Source: Cantharellus purpuraceus
Taxonomy: Eukaryota; Basidiomycota; Agaricomycetes; Cantharellales; Hydnaceae
NCBI GenBank assembly: GCA_025174535.1
Contig: JALBUN010000022.1
Coordinates: 310,001-374,000 of the forward strand
Direction of reading: 5' to 3'
DNA: 64,000 nucleotides
How positions within the stretch are numbered: position 1 is the first letter of the stretch; each line of letters opens with the position of its first letter. The notes beneath the pieces were generated by a model that ran no database searches, had not been told where the DNA came from, and saw only the letters and a program-made list of their open reading frames with translations. A program made the translations under genes and the position numbers. This document shows positions 1-11,800 of this stretch, piece by piece.

Positions 1-517
1 CTCACCTAGCATTTGTATATCTAAATATTCTATATGTTAAGTGGCTGGGGAACTAGAGGTTCAATGGAGTAACTGGAGTTCAGTTGCTAGTGAGGAAGGG
101 GAGGGGACTTTACTGTTCCAGTTCAACCAGAGACAGAATGGGGCAATAACTATTGAGTTGGATCAAGTGGACTTGGCTTCAACTTGTGTGTTGTGCCCCC
201 TCAGATTGTCAGTCCAATATTTTGGAGTTTGGAGTACAGAGTTGGATCAAGGATCTGGAGTTTGACTTGTCAAGAAAGTACTTGTCAAGAAGCTAGCAAC
301 CAAGAAGTAGATGGGGCAAATCTTAGTTGATATATGAACTACTGTAACAGACAGAGAGTAGCCCATATAAGTATGTGGAGAATTGAATGATAAAACTAAA
401 AGCAATAAGACAATAAATAAGATGGATATGGAGTACAACATGAAAAGGAGTTTGGAGTTTGGACCCAAGTCTGAACTAGTATTAAGCAATATAAAAGGAG
501 GAGGTTTGTTGTAACCC
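1..517. other. Degenerate retroelement-derived sequence
   Basis: No gene is visible. Around 165-210 the text resembles the LTR segment with the words 'gacttggcttcagcttatgtg' that recurs in every Ty3 LTR of this window, but it is strongly diverged. A TATAAAAGG-like word lies near 490, just before the LTR at 518. I read this as an old relic into which element E1 inserted or which it abuts. Short ORFs here look fortuitous. Confidence 0.4.
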
Positions 518-1056
518 TGTTATGCACTAGGTCTGAATCGGGGTCGGAGATTGGGTTGGAGGTTTGGTTGGAGGTTTGGTTGGGGTCAGAGAAGGAGTCG
601 GGTACATCGTGGGGATCAGAACAGACTTGGCTTCAGCTTATGTGCTGCACCCTCACTAATACCAGTGTCTGAGATTTCAGAGATGGAGTACAACTTAGAG
701 AGTTAGGATTGGACTTAGGAACTAGGCGTGATTCAATATTCAAACTGGGGAATGAAGTCCCCAGTTGGGCAACTTAAATACATATTTGAAATCTAATAAT
801 AATTACTCTGGTGATGGGTCTCTGAGGCCGACGGCCTTATATGAGTATGTCCAAGTCCGATGGGGATGGATGTCCAGGTTCCTATGGTGATGCTGATGCA
901 TCAATCAGAACCAGAGATGGATGGGTGGAATCGGCAGTGACAATCGGACAGGTAAATGGAGACATGATGGTTTCCAAATGGAGTATAGATTTCATATGCA
1001 TGGGGATCTGGGTGGATCGGATGGGGATCTGGGTGTTAATGAATATAGTCATAACA
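518..1056 (-). repeat. 3' LTR of Ty3/gypsy element E1
   Basis: On the plus strand the repeat starts TGTTATGCACTAGG and ends ATATAGTCATAACA. In element orientation (minus) it therefore runs TGTTATGAC...GCATAACA, with the TG/CA ends of an LTR. At 539 bp it matches, with scattered substitutions, the repeats at 5893-6503, 32473-33048, 41955-42479, 43337-43864, 54754-56719 and 61151-61664. It lies next to the antisense ORF at 1173, as do the other 3' LTRs of the family. The 5 bp outside it (aaccc) do not match the 5 bp outside the partner LTR (caaga), so no target duplication was found. Confidence 0.85.
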
Positions 1057-1158
1057 GTATCTCTCCATTTAAGGCCAAGCCCCTGAGGCCTCATGTCTGT
1101 GGATTGAATAGGTGAGACGGTTGGGCACAGTCGGAGTTATACTGGGGGTCTGGAGACA

Positions 1159-1166
1159 TATAAAAG
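1159..1166 (+). promoter_or_regulatory. TATA box of antisense ORF copy 1
   Basis: TATAAAAG lies 14 nt before the first ATG (1173) of the antisense ORF. The same word, in the context ACATATAAAAGGAGGG, occurs at the same place in the other three copies (42579, 43967 and, reversed, 63803-63810). With usual TATA-to-start spacing, transcripts would begin just after the first ATG, so the in-frame ATG near 1197 may be the true start. Promoter activity is inferred. Confidence 0.5.
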
Positions 1167-1172
1167 GAGGGC

Positions 1173-1894
1173 ATGATTGAGGTCTTATCCTCAATGATGT
1201 CAAATCCTTTGGCAAACATGAGCGTGGCTGAGCTTGAGCAGTTGCTCTTGGCCCGATGGAAGGAAGAGGAAGAGGAGCGGAGATGGAAAGAGGAGGAGGA
1301 GGCAGAACAGAGACAGGAGGAGGAGGAGGAACGGAGATGGAAGGAGGAGGAGGAAGCGGAACGGAGATGGAAGGAGGAGGAGGAAGCGGAACGGAGATGG
1401 AAGGAGGAGGAGGAAGTGGAACGGAGATGGAAGGAGGAGGAGGAAGCAGAACAGAGATGGAAGGAGGAGGAGGAGGAGCAGAGACAGAAGGAGGAGGAGG
1501 AGCGGAGACGGAGACGGAATGGAGAAGGAAGGAGGAGGAAGCAAAAGCTGAGAGAGCCCGCAGGGTCAAGGAACTTGCAGCCACGATGGAGGCTGCGAGA
1601 CTGAAGGAAGTGGAAGAGCAGGCACATGAGCTAGAAGCCGCCATGGAGGTAGAGGAGGTGACCAGGGCAGGGGTGACCAGTCACCCAGGGAGTCCAAGTG
1701 TGCCAATATGGGCAGGGACCCCCGAGGTCACTATCATCTTGATTATGCGGATGGAGACAACCCATCCAACAACTGTCCCTACGGTGGACTCACTGTTACG
1801 TCTGCAGTCACAGCCATTATTTGCAGTGGGTGCAGCTGAGGAAGATGACACGGCGGAGGTGGAGAGGGTGGAGGTGGAGGCGGATCCCAATGCC
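1173..1894 (+). pseudogene. Antisense charged-repeat ORF of E1, copy 1, truncated
   Basis: The 5' portion of the accessory ORF that this Ty3 family carries on the strand opposite gag-pol. It opens with MIEVLSSMMSNPLANMSVAE, followed by tandem repeats of a unit like ERRWKEEEEA encoded by a ~30-bp minisatellite. The frame is lost around 1500, and readable pieces continue in another frame to about 1890. At 1894/1895 it is joined directly to the integr­ase part of pol on the opposite strand. A deletion has therefore removed its C-terminal half, including the zinc-cluster segment, together with the chromodomain end of pol. It is best compared with copy 3 at 43982. Confidence 0.7.
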
Positions 1895-4731
1895 AGGCAA
1901 ACTCTGTGATCGGAAGTAGGTCAGCCCAGTTGTCTTGTTGATAGTTACAATAGACTCGGAGATATTGTTCCAGGGACTGATTCATTCATTCCATTTGTCC
2001 ATCTCTTTCGGGATGGTGAAATGAAGCTTCATGTCAAGAGCTTTTCCTAATGTGTGGAAGAAGGAGGAGACAAACTCTGAGCCCTGATCAGACATGACAT
2101 GCAATGGGACTCCGTGTTTAGAAAATACATGGAGAATGAATAACTTAGCTAGTGAGGCAGAGGTGATGGTGTCATGCATCAGGATGAATAGTGACTGTTT
2201 AGTGAACCTGTCGACAATCACAAGTATGGTGTCATATCCGAGTGACGGGGGGAGTTTCTCTATGAAATCCATGGAGATGGAGTTCCATGGTTGCTCCGGG
2301 ACTGGAAGTTGCTTAAGCATTCTGTAGGGTTTGTGCCTTTGCAATTTTGAGTGCATACACATGGTACAGGAGTTACAGTAGTGTTGAATGTATTCTTGCA
2401 TTTTTGGCCATATGTAGTCTTGTTGGATTAACCCTTGTGTGTGATTTTGCCCAAAATGGCCAGAGATCAGGTGATCATGATAATACTGCAAAACTCGGAG
2501 TCAGAGACCATGGGCATTGGGGACATATATCTGGTTGTTGTGTCGGAGGTGTCCTTTGGGGTCAAGTGACCATTTCGGATCGGAAGGGTTGTTCAAGTGT
2601 TTAACTGCAACAGGATCAGATCGGAGTGATGAGCGGATGTTGGAGCGGAGTTGGTCAATGTCCATAATGGTAACAGCTTGGAGGGTGGGAGTCATGAGGG
2701 TGGATGCTCGTAGGGACAATGCCAGCTGCTCATTAGTGAACACAGGACGAAGGTTGTGTGGGTTTACAGTGGCATAGTCGCTACTCCCCTCTTTAGGGTA
2801 GACATCCCAGCATCTAGTTAACGTGTTGGGCTTTGCTCTGAGTCGACCAGGACAGAAACAGATAACGAGATTGAACTGAGATAGGTATTCAGACCATCGG
2901 ACTTGTCTCTGGGTGAGCAGTTTCATTGTTGAGAAGTATTCCAAGTTCTTGTGGTCCATTATGATGTCCACCGGATTGGAGGGGCCTTTGAGGTAATGTC
3001 TCCATATCCAGAAGGCTTCATATATGGCAAGGAGCTCTTTGTCACGGACATCATAGTTCAGTTCGGGGGGCATAAATGTACGTGAGTGAAAAGCGATTGG
3101 ATGGACTTGTCCATCATCCAGAGAGATGATGGACAGGATCGCAGCAAGTGCATAGTTGGAGGCATCGGTCTCTAATAGGATAGGAACGTCTGGAACCCAA
3201 TGAGTCAGTATCAGAGCGGAAGTAAAGGCCTTTTTCAAGGTCTCAAAGCTCTGTCTACATTCATCAGTGAAATTCCATTGGGTACCCTTCCTAGTAAGTT
3301 GGGCGAGCGGAATGGTGATATCGGAGTAGCTGTAAATGAAGCGGCGGTTGAAGTTGGCGAACCCCAGGAAGGACTATATGTCTTTGACTTTCCGTGGTTC
3401 TGGCCATTCCTGTATGGCTTTGATTTTGTCATTGGACATTGTCAGTCCTGCCAGGGAGAGGATATAGCCTAGATATTCAACCGAGTCAGAGTGGAATTCG
3501 CATTTGTCAGCGCAGGCAAAGAGGCCATGTTTTCAGAGACATCAGAGTACCTCTCGGACATGTGTCCAATGCTCTTCTTTGTTATCCAAATATACCAAAA
3601 TGTCATCTAAGTAAATGAAGACGGTCACATCGAGGAGGTCAGCAAAGGTGTCATTCATGAACCTCTGGAACATGGCTGGAGCATTGGTTAGTCTGAAGGG
3701 CATGACACACCATTCAAAAGATCCATATCACATGCAGAAAGTCATTTTCCATTCGTCGCCTTCTTGGATGCAGACTAGATGGTAGGCATGTCGGAGATCT
3801 ATTTTGGAATAGATCTTAGCCTTTTGAGGACTCTTGAGTAGGTCCGTGGTGCAGGGTATTGGGTATCGGTCTTTCTTGGTGATCTTGTTAAGTCCACGGA
3901 AGTCGATGCATAGGCGGAGTGATCCATCCTTTTTGCGGACAAACAGGACCAGAGCTCCATTGGGAGATAGGGATGGGCGGATGAAGCCCATGGCCAAGTT
4001 CTCGTCTATGAATGTTTGGAGAGCCAGTAGCTCTTTTTGGGATAGTGAGTAGATAGGGCCAAGTGGAGGGGTGGAGTTGTCAGATCAGAGAGGTGAACCT
4101 GGAACGTGTGAGAGCCATCCAGTTCGCTTAGTCTGGCAAAGACCATAGCGTCCACCATTGATATAAACGGCGGGGTAGACGGAGTATCTGTCAGAGTGGA
4201 GTTAGCGGAGGCAGAAGATAGTTTTGCACCTAAAGTTGCTGGTGACGTCAGGGATGACACAGCCTGTACTGGGGAATGGAATGTGATATGGCCCAATGCC
4301 CAGTCAATGGATTGTAGCGGGTGAGCCAATTATGTCTGAGAACCACAGAACAGCTGGAGTCAAGTGGAGTAACATAAAATGTAAGGTTCTGGATTTCTCT
4401 GACAGAAAAACAGATAGACAGATCTATAGCTTGTGAAACAACAGCATTAGTAGTGCCATCAAATAATCAGAGTGATATTGGAGTTATGGTGTATGTATGG
4501 ACTTTATGTAGATTGGAAAAAGAGGAATTGAGAAAACAGTGAGTAGAACCAGAGTCAATTAATGCTTGGATAGTGATATCGGGAATGGTGTTGGAGTAGA
4601 TGAGGAGGGTAAGGGAGTCAGAGTGGGAAAGAGTGGATGTGTTCAGGTGGACCTCGTTTGTCGTATGGGGAGTACCAATGCAGCCCTCAGCCCATACGGA
4701 GGCTATAGGACTGCTTACTATTTTTTTTGGT
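1895..4731 (-). pseudogene. pol of Ty3/gypsy element E1 (PR-RT-RNase H-integrase), decayed
   Basis: Reading down the minus strand: a retropepsin with LIDSG near 4550, the RT block '[20 protein letters not shown]' with its [20 protein letters not shown] core (3997-3728), the catalytic YLDD near 3597, RNase H with an ETDAS motif (3238-2501), and the integrase zinc region and DDE core (2491-1982). The longest open pieces are 245 and 169 codons; stops and frameshifts separate them. Pol is in the -1 frame relative to gag. Two codons that are TGA in E2 are still CGA here (3554-3556 and 2843-2845). The 3' end, including the chromodomain, has been deleted at 1894/1895. Confidence 0.85.
4718..4730 (-). 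promoter_or_regulatory. Putative -1 frameshift site, gag-pol of E1
   Basis: A run of eight A on the minus strand (T8 at 4721-4728) ends gag as A AAA AAA TAG. Pol lies open in the -1 frame immediately after. The run is kept at eight bases in E2 (34189-34196) and E5 (60970-60977). Frameshifting itself is inferred. Confidence 0.55.
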
Positions 4732-5815
4732 CTGTTGCTTTAGCGTCAGACTTGTCCATCATGGCATTGGTGGCATGGCCCTTTGCCTTTGCTGCGGATG
4801 AGGTTGCCTTGTTGCAATCCTTGGCTTGGTGGCCAGGCTTTCCGCAGAACAGGCAGAAGTTGTTGTCCATGCAGCACTGGTGTTTCTGCTGGGTAAGTTT
4901 TCCATCTTTTCCCAGCTTGTTGGAGAGGTCCAGAGCGCTCTTGCGAGCTCTGGAGCTATTGCCGGTTCCGGAGTTGTTCTGACCAGAACCAGAAGCGGTG
5001 GCGTTACCAGTGTTTGACTTCTGGCCTGAGTTGGTGGTGGTCTTCTTATCGGACCCCTTGTTGGACTTTGGGGTCTTGTCCAATGATTTGTCCAATTTGT
5101 TGTTGGCTGAATTTTCATGGGAGACCTCAGATTGATGTTCCCAATAACGGGCGTCAATGGATTGGGCGAGCTTGCAAAGGTTTATCAAAGTATCCGGTTT
5201 CCTGACGCATGATATCTCATCCTTGATGCGGGATGGGAGACCAATGTAAAATTGGCGTCGGAGTGTGGTGTCGCCCCATTGGACTTTCAGAGCTAGCTGC
5301 TGGAAACTCACAATGTATTTTGCAATTTTGTGATTTTCCTTCATCTGAAGTTGATTGAGTTCATTCTTGACATCAGCCTCAGGATTGTAAGGGCCGAAAT
5401 TGGTCTGAAGTTTGGAGATGAAGTTGGAGTAGTCATCTGACCATATTGGGTCATCAGAGTTGTCCATGAGTGCTGGCTTGAAGTAGTCCAGTGTGGTGCC
5501 CTTGAGATAGGACATGGCCAAGGTGACCTTTGCCTGATTGGATGTGAACATGTTGGGGCGGTTGCGGAAGTTCAACCGGCATTGCACCAAGAATGGCTGG
5601 AGCTTGCGCAGATTGGAACCATTGAATGGGTTGGGTTCCCAGACCTTGGTCCAGGACTTAGCAACTTGTGGTGTACGGATGCTGCTGGCAAGCAGGGAGA
5701 TGGCTTGCACCAGATTTGGGGAGGGTGGGGTGTCGTCCTCTTCATTGATGGCCTCTATGTGGTCCATCGGTTCTTCAATGACCTTGGGGATGGTGTTGAT
5801 GCTGGGAGTGGGCAC
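4718..5815 (-). CDS. Gag of Ty3/gypsy element E1
   Basis: An open gag of 365 codons. It carries a retrotransposon gag domain in the middle (SYLKGTTLDYFKPALMD, then NFGPYNPEADVKNELNQLQM) and one zinc knuckle near the C-terminus, CLFCGKPGHQAKDC (C-X2-C-X4-H-X4-C). The related gag of E2 starts further upstream with MPRSTANS. Here that ATG (5858-5860) is followed two codons later by TGA at 5852-5854, where E2 and E6 have CGA, so translation would now have to start at 5815. The last codons are CAA AAA AAA TAG, a slip site for entry into pol. Gag forms the virus-like particle and binds RNA through the knuckle. Confidence 0.85.
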   Translation of the reverse strand: MPTPSINTIPKVIEEPMDHIEAINEEDDTPPSPNLVQAISLLASSIRTPQVAKSWTKVWEPNPFNGSNLRKLQPFLVQCRLNFRNRPNMFTSNQAKVTLAMSYLKGTTLDYFKPALMDNSDDPIWSDDYSNFISKLQTNFGPYNPEADVKNELNQLQMKENHKIAKYIVSFQQLALKVQWGDTTLRRQFYIGLPSRIKDEISCVRKPDTLINLCKLAQSIDARYWEHQSEVSHENSANNKLDKSLDKTPKSNKGSDKKTTTNSGQKSNTGNATASGSGQNNSGTGNSSRARKSALDLSNKLGKDGKLTQQKHQCCMDNNFCLFCGKPGHQAKDCNKATSSAAKAKGHATNAMMDKSDAKATDQKK

Positions 5816-5892
5816 TTTGACAGTTCGTGCGTGTTCAGAATTGGTGGTGGATCATGGCATTGGTAGGAGTGAGTATGGCAGTTCAAATATAC

Positions 5893-6503
5893 TGTTACAC
5901 ACTAGGTCTGAATCAGGGTTGGAGATTGGGTTGGAGGTTTGGTTGGAGGTTTGGTTGGAGGTTTGGTTGGAGGTTTGGTTGGAGGTTTGGTTGGAGGTTT
6001 GGTTGGAGGTTTGGTTGGAGGTTTGGTTGGGGTCGGAGAAGGAGTTGGGTATGTCATGGGGGTTGGAACAGACTTGGCTTCAGCTTATGTGCTGCACCCT
6101 CACTAATACCGGTGTCTGAGATTTCAGAGATGGAGTACAACTTAGAGAGTTAGGATTGGACTTAGGAACTAGGCGTGATTCAATATTCAAACTGGGGAAT
6201 GAAGTCCCCAGTTGGGCAACTTAAATACATATTTGAAATCTAATAATAATTACTCTGGTGATGGGTCTCTGAGGCTGACGGCCTTACATGAGTATGTCTG
6301 AGTCCGACGGGGACGGATGTCCGGGTTCCTATGGTGATGCTGATGCATCAATCGGAACCAGAGACGGATGGGCGGAATCGGCGGTGACAATCGGACAGGT
6401 AAATGGAGACATGATGGTTTCCAAATGGAGTATAGATTTCATATGCGTGGGGATCTGGGTGGATCAGACAGGGATCTGGGCATTAATGAATATAGTCATA
6501 ACA
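5893..6503 (-). repeat. 5' LTR of Ty3/gypsy element E1
   Basis: 611 bp, running in element orientation from TGTTATGACTATATTC (at 6503) to GTGTGTAACA (at 5893). It is longer than its partner at 518-1056 mainly because it holds eight tandem copies of a 12-bp unit, TTGGAGGTTTGG, at about 5931-6026. The sequence directly inside it (GTATATTTGAACTGCC-like) shows no obvious tRNA primer-binding site. It ends 126 bp from the stop codon of the neighbouring membrane-protein gene. Confidence 0.9.
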
Positions 6504-6629
6504 CAAGAACAGGTTCAAAGCGAGTATTCATATACTGTAATATACTGTACAGGCAACATACAGTCTTATACAAAGTGACTACCAATCACATTATCACATA
6601 ATGGCCTGCTAGCTATCTCTTCCCGGCCG

Positions 6630-8540
6630 CTATTTTGCATTTACTGATGAGTGAGGAAAGGTTGGAGGGAGAGGAAACTTCGCAATTGCCTTCCCAATAT
6701 CTAGTTCCGAACTCTCAGACGATGCCAACCAGGACTCCGTGTAAACTGGAAATGCCCCCGCCGTCCCCGTTGCACAGCAATGAGCAGATGTGTCCACGAA
6801 ACATGTTCGTTCGTACGCATCCCATGCCTCGTCCTCAACTTCATCCAAAGGGTCATAAATTACCTTTACGTAATTCCTAGCACCCTTTTTGGCGCCGCTG
6901 TTGCGTAGTTGATGCGTAACCTCTCTACCCACGGCGAGATGATTCATGAAGGAAAATTGAGTTGAGCCATGGCATTCCGGTATAAGAGAGCCATCCGTGG
7001 GTACGCTCACGATGATGCTAGGCGGGAGGACTTCATCGACAAGAGGCTTCTGACCTGTAGCGTAGAATGATGGCAGCTGGAGAGTAGTGATGGAAGTGGA
7101 TGAGGATATAAACGACGCAGAAGGAGAGAGTGTGCGTGCATGGAACTGACTATCGGAGAATACAAATGCTGTGGCTGCTTGTGGGGAGGGGATGCCTGAA
7201 TACAAGAGAATGCTTCTTGGAGATGCATGTTTGAACCCTTGTTGAGATTCATAGGCATACGAGTTTCCTGAAAATGCCTGCAGGGTATTTTGATCATGTG
7301 ACTCATCAGTCCCAGTGGCGCTGTCCTGCGAATACGTCGTCACCAGCTCGGAGATCCTTCGTGAATTGGTATCCGTGGCATCGCCTTCAAAGGCCCCTGA
7401 GCGCATCTTTTCCTTATCCAGGCCTAACCACGACCGTAGGTCCACCTCAGAATCGAGTTTGAGCTCAAGCAGTCTAGGCAGCACCTCGGCGCGCGTAGTG
7501 GGCTCCACATGAAGCGCAAAATGTGAGCGGCATGGCCGGAGCGACGAAATCGAGTAAGGACGCGATGGTATCGTAGTAAGCCTCGGAGTGTCAAAAGTGA
7601 CTAGGAACTCAGAATCAGAGGCGGATGGAGTAGGGGATGAGTGTAGAGTCGACGGAGTTTCACTGAAAGCGATAGATTCAAGAAAAGAGTCGTCGCAATC
7701 AAAAGGAGCTAGATTGTGCCAACTGTCCGGTAAGTAATCGCGCCCATAGGCAAAGCCCCTCCTACTGGAAAGTATTGAGAGTGAGGTAGGGAAGAAACCA
7801 TCGTGTGACTCTGTAGTTGGGCAACTCGCATTGCTCTGGAGACTGCTCAGCACCAGATTTCCCAAATCTTCTTCGTCGAGCTCGTCCGACCTAGATTCCT
7901 TGACAGATCCGTTAACAGCCAAATTTGAGTGTTTAGGGGCAGACATGAATAGAGCATAGTCCGAAGAGGTTCCCAGGGCAGGACAGAATGCCGACGACGT
8001 AGATGTAATCTTTGAATCGTCGGCGGCTACCGACATCCGACGGTTCTGACCCCTGGTCAACCCATTACTAGCAGCGTTAGGCACGAGGGCTTTTGCACTA
8101 GCTTCTATGTCGTCTTTGTCCTCAACCTTCCCAGGTATTGTTATTGTTCTGCATTTGGAGATGAATGCCGCCTGTCTCTTGCAGCACCTCCTTTTCCTGT
8201 AGCAGATGAATACAAGCATGCATACAACGCCCATGAGCACAGACACCGAGCCAGCTACCAGTACTGCATTGAGAGCGGAGGGGCCCGAAACCACTTTAAG
8301 AGATTTTGACACGAGCAGGTCAGTCCTGGGGTGGTCTATGCCAGTAGGTGCGGCTTTCACATGTTGGGGAAGAAAGGAAACAAACGAGGACGCAACAGTG
8401 GATGTGAGAGAAGTATGTGCGACAAATGAGGGTGGGGCCTGAGTGTAATCAGTCGCGACAACAGGGTCAACTCGACGATCCACCATGCCAGTCTGAAGGA
8501 GTGGATGACCGATTCCGATTGGCGACGAGGCGTCACGCAT
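6630..8540 (-). CDS. Single-pass membrane protein with long Ser-rich cytoplasmic tail
   Basis: A 636-codon open frame without introns. One clear transmembrane segment lies at about residues 91-113 (NAVLVAGSVSVLMGVVCMLV), flanked on its C-side by the basic, cysteine-bearing stretch YRKRRCCKRQ, so the short Ser/Thr/Pro-rich N-terminus should face out and the ~520-residue tail should be cytoplasmic. The tail is rich in Ser and acidic patches and has no recognisable enzyme motif. No signal peptide starts the frame; either the TM segment is a signal anchor or a 5' exon is missed. The general plan resembles fungal sensor-like or SKG6-type proteins, but I do not recognise the family. It is divergent from the ATRIP-like gene across 277 bp (8541-8817), which should hold both promoters. 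Confidence 0.6.
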   Translation of the reverse strand: MRDASSPIGIGHPLLQTGMVDRRVDPVVATDYTQAPPSFVAHTSLTSTVASSFVSFLPQHVKAAPTGIDHPRTDLLVSKSLKVVSGPSALNAVLVAGSVSVLMGVVCMLVFICYRKRRCCKRQAAFISKCRTITIPGKVEDKDDIEASAKALVPNAASNGLTRGQNRRMSVAADDSKITSTSSAFCPALGTSSDYALFMSAPKHSNLAVNGSVKESRSDELDEEDLGNLVLSSLQSNASCPTTESHDGFFPTSLSILSSRRGFAYGRDYLPDSWHNLAPFDCDDSFLESIAFSETPSTLHSSPTPSASDSEFLVTFDTPRLTTIPSRPYSISSLRPCRSHFALHVEPTTRAEVLPRLLELKLDSEVDLRSWLGLDKEKMRSGAFEGDATDTNSRRISELVTTYSQDSATGTDESHDQNTLQAFSGNSYAYESQQGFKHASPRSILLYSGIPSPQAATAFVFSDSQFHARTLSPSASFISSSTSITTLQLPSFYATGQKPLVDEVLPPSIIVSVPTDGSLIPECHGSTQFSFMNHLAVGREVTHQLRNSGAKKGARNYVKVIYDPLDEVEDEAWDAYERTCFVDTSAHCCATGTAGAFPVYTESWLASSESSELDIGKAIAKFPLPPTFPHSSVNAK

Positions 8541-8817
8541 TATACAAGGATAAGGTAGGGAGCAGACTAGGAGTCACACTGTCACGCAGCTGTCACGCTT
8601 ATTCGGTTTTTGCGGCAGGAGCTAGATGGACACCCTAAAGGGCAGTTGACCGTAAGCCTCATAGTACTAGCAGAGAGTACATTAGATCCGATGGTTTCGA
8701 GCTACGAGGCAATCTCAATAGGGATATTTCAGCGATTACTGTTTTGAACCTTCCCACGCGGAGTCATGTGACCTCTCAACGATCGTTAGTATTCACTACC
8801 TTGCAAGTCTTCATACG

Positions 8818-11800
8818 ATGGATGACTCGGATGAATACTTTGATGAGTCCTTTGTCCTCGATGAAGCTGCAATAGCATCAATTCAGGCTACCGAGGAACG
8901 TTTTGGAGCGACTCTGTCTCAAGCACGCCCCACTCCGCCAGCACCCCCACGGCTTCAAGCTTCGTCGAGTCCTCCACCATCAAAGAGGTTAAAGACATCC
9001 CGTGACTCGATTGAACCTTCTAGGGCATGTGGTGTTACCCGGGTTTCTCCACTACCTGTGCTTATTGGAATGGAGAGTTCAGACCTGAATCCGGAAATCC
9101 GTGTTGGTCCTGATGGAAACTACGTCGTTAGTTCCCATTACAACGCTCAGAAGCCTGCTGCTAGCAATGACGAAGGCCTTAAGGCGTTGCAGCAATCATT
9201 AAGAGAGGCCCACGATGCTTTGTTGGTGAAGGCGGGTGAAGTTAGCATTCTGCGGCAGACCATTGATAAAGTACGTTCCTACTCCTTCCCATGACGGTTA
9301 GGCACTCATCAGCAGGCATAGACAAAGAAAGAGTATGCCGAAGCGGTTGCCAAAGCTAAGGCGGAGATGATAGCTCATGAGAAGGTACAAGCCGAGTTAC
9401 AGGCCAAATATAAAGAAGAGACAGAGCGTATGGCAACGCGGCTTGTTTTCCAGGTAAATCGGGAAAATATTCTCGTGGTCTCTATGCAAATATGTACGAT
9501 ATGCTAAACTTCGCTGCTACGTCTCAGCAACACCAGATGGCAACGTCCACGCGGAAGCCTTCATTAGGTTCAGTGCGCTCGCGTAACATCGCCAAAACAC
9601 CTTCGATGACCGTCGCAGCAACGCCAACGCGTACACGTGGCGCATTTCCTCCACCATCTACTAGTTGTCCCGCACGAGGATCTTTCCTTGGGAAAGGCCG
9701 TAGAAATCAACTCGAAGGTTATAGTGGCCCCCTCTCTTCGCCGACGAGAGAATATATGACTACACGATACGGTGAGGTTGTCAAGCAGCCGCGGTTTAAA
9801 GGCTTTCATAATACTTTCGCGGAACCTGTCATTGTAAAGAGCCCAGCGAGTGATAAGGACGGAAGCCCTGAGACACAGCAAAGGAGTGATCCATTTTTGA
9901 CGCCACCTAAGGTAAAAGCAAATGTCGTCCATGATGGGTACGTTCGGGATTTAGGAAGTGGGAACGGGAAAGGTAGCGACGTTGATGGACAGTTTCAATT
10001 TGATAGGTGGGAGAAGGATACTCATTACGATTTAGGAGGAACTGAAGAAGGTTTGGTGGTTGTCGACCAACCTGATAGAGAATTATCTCTGCAACCATTT
10101 GAAAGGATGGACGAAGAAGATATGACAATCGAAGAGGATGTTGACTGCAGTGAAGAGGTTCGGTTATTTTACCGTTTTCTGATTGCCAATTCAGAGGAAT
10201 GGGCTAATACTCGTTATGTTCTAATTGACAGTTAAGACGAATCGTCTTCAATCACGTCGCCCCTCGAAGCAACGTATTGACTCTCCACATTCTCCTCTCA
10301 ACTACAATTCCTCCAGAAACCTCCGCCATGACGAGACAAGCATACATGGCATCATGTGACGTTATTCTCCAGACATGTGGAGCAAGACATGATCGCACAC
10401 AAGATTTCGATGATTCCGAGTGGGAAGCAACCGTGATCCACAAGGTTGCTAACGCTTTTGTCATCATCAGTGATATATTAGGACGTGCAGGATGTGTGCG
10501 TTGCCTCTTCTACGATTAGCCCTACGACACGTCATAAATTGAATATCGACAGATTGCTCCCCTTACGGCATTACTAGACCTCCTAATGCTGCTCGCTCTG
10601 TATATTCCAGCCTTTATGACGTCATTTCTGGGCGTACCAGCCGTCACTTCCTTCGCTGGCCACCAGGACGTCACCAAGTCAACTCAGCTTTTGCCTATGC
10701 TGTGTGACGTTGTACGACATCAATTAATCCCGAAAAAAACCAACCTAGGTGATGCGCGCAACACAGATGGGAGAGAAAATGTACGAACAAATCTAGCAAT
10801 GGCGGTCGTGCAGTTGATGGAATCACTGTGCTGGGGTGCTCGACATGATCTCGTTGACCAGTACGTACTTCAGTCTAGTGCCAGTTTGCTCTGTTAATAT
10901 GTCCAGACTGGGTGTGTTATCGCGCCAACCGCAGGTCTTCGAGATACTATTGGATCCTGTGCAGCCTCGGGAACTGATCGCTCGTGCGCTGCAATCACTG
11001 GTTCTTCTCGCCACTCGTACGATGATCAGCTCGTGCATGCCTGGATAACTGCTCATGGGCACATTGCAGAACGGGATACGGTCCAATATCTATTTGCATC
11101 ATACGAATCAGATAGCGTTGACAATAAACAGTCACCTCCTTCCTTGGGGCACCCCTCACATAGTCCGCTCGTCGAGCAGCTATGCTGCTATCTCGTGGAG
11201 CCTGCAGTTCAAGAAGTGAGAGTACCGTCTGGTTCTCCTGTGCTCTTGTTAACCATTTTCAGCCCTACCGCATTCAACACCTAGTCATTACTATAATTAG
11301 CATCCTTGCTGACTCCAATATCGAGGCGCGTACGGTTCTTCTCGATTCTGGCTCCCTTGCGCCTTCTCTTGTTATTTCCATCACAAATCTGTCCAGGCTC
11401 TTGTGGGAGGATGACATTGTTAACATGAACTCCCCAGAATTGGCGAAACTGCGAGTTCCCATTCTTTTTTCTCTTGTACTCTCATTAATTATTTCGCAAA
11501 TCACGTCGTTTACACACCAGGACTGTGGACTTGCTTTACTCAACCGTCAATCTTCTGCATCGCTTGGTTTTCGGTCTTGATTTGTCAGCTGTCCTCGGGC
11601 GGAAGCTTGTGGAGGCCACGCGTTTACCTGGACCTTTCAATGGCGTAACCCATATGTTTGTTGTCACGTTTGGGCGTCTCTCATGGGCAGAAGGTCCTGA
11701 TTGGTTAGATGAGGAGTGTAAAGACAAGTGTGAAACCATCGCTGGTATGCACAAAGTCTTTTCCTACTCGTCAGATATTCAATAGACTTGGATGATCAGA

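Noticed and set aside
1256..1909. Long overlapping ORFs in several frames on both strands of the G/A-rich repeat (also 43945-44937 and 63036-63935)
   Set aside because: Purine-rich triplet-like repeats stay open in many frames. Only the frame starting MIEVLSS...SVAELEQLL, which continues into non-repetitive conserved text, was taken as coding.
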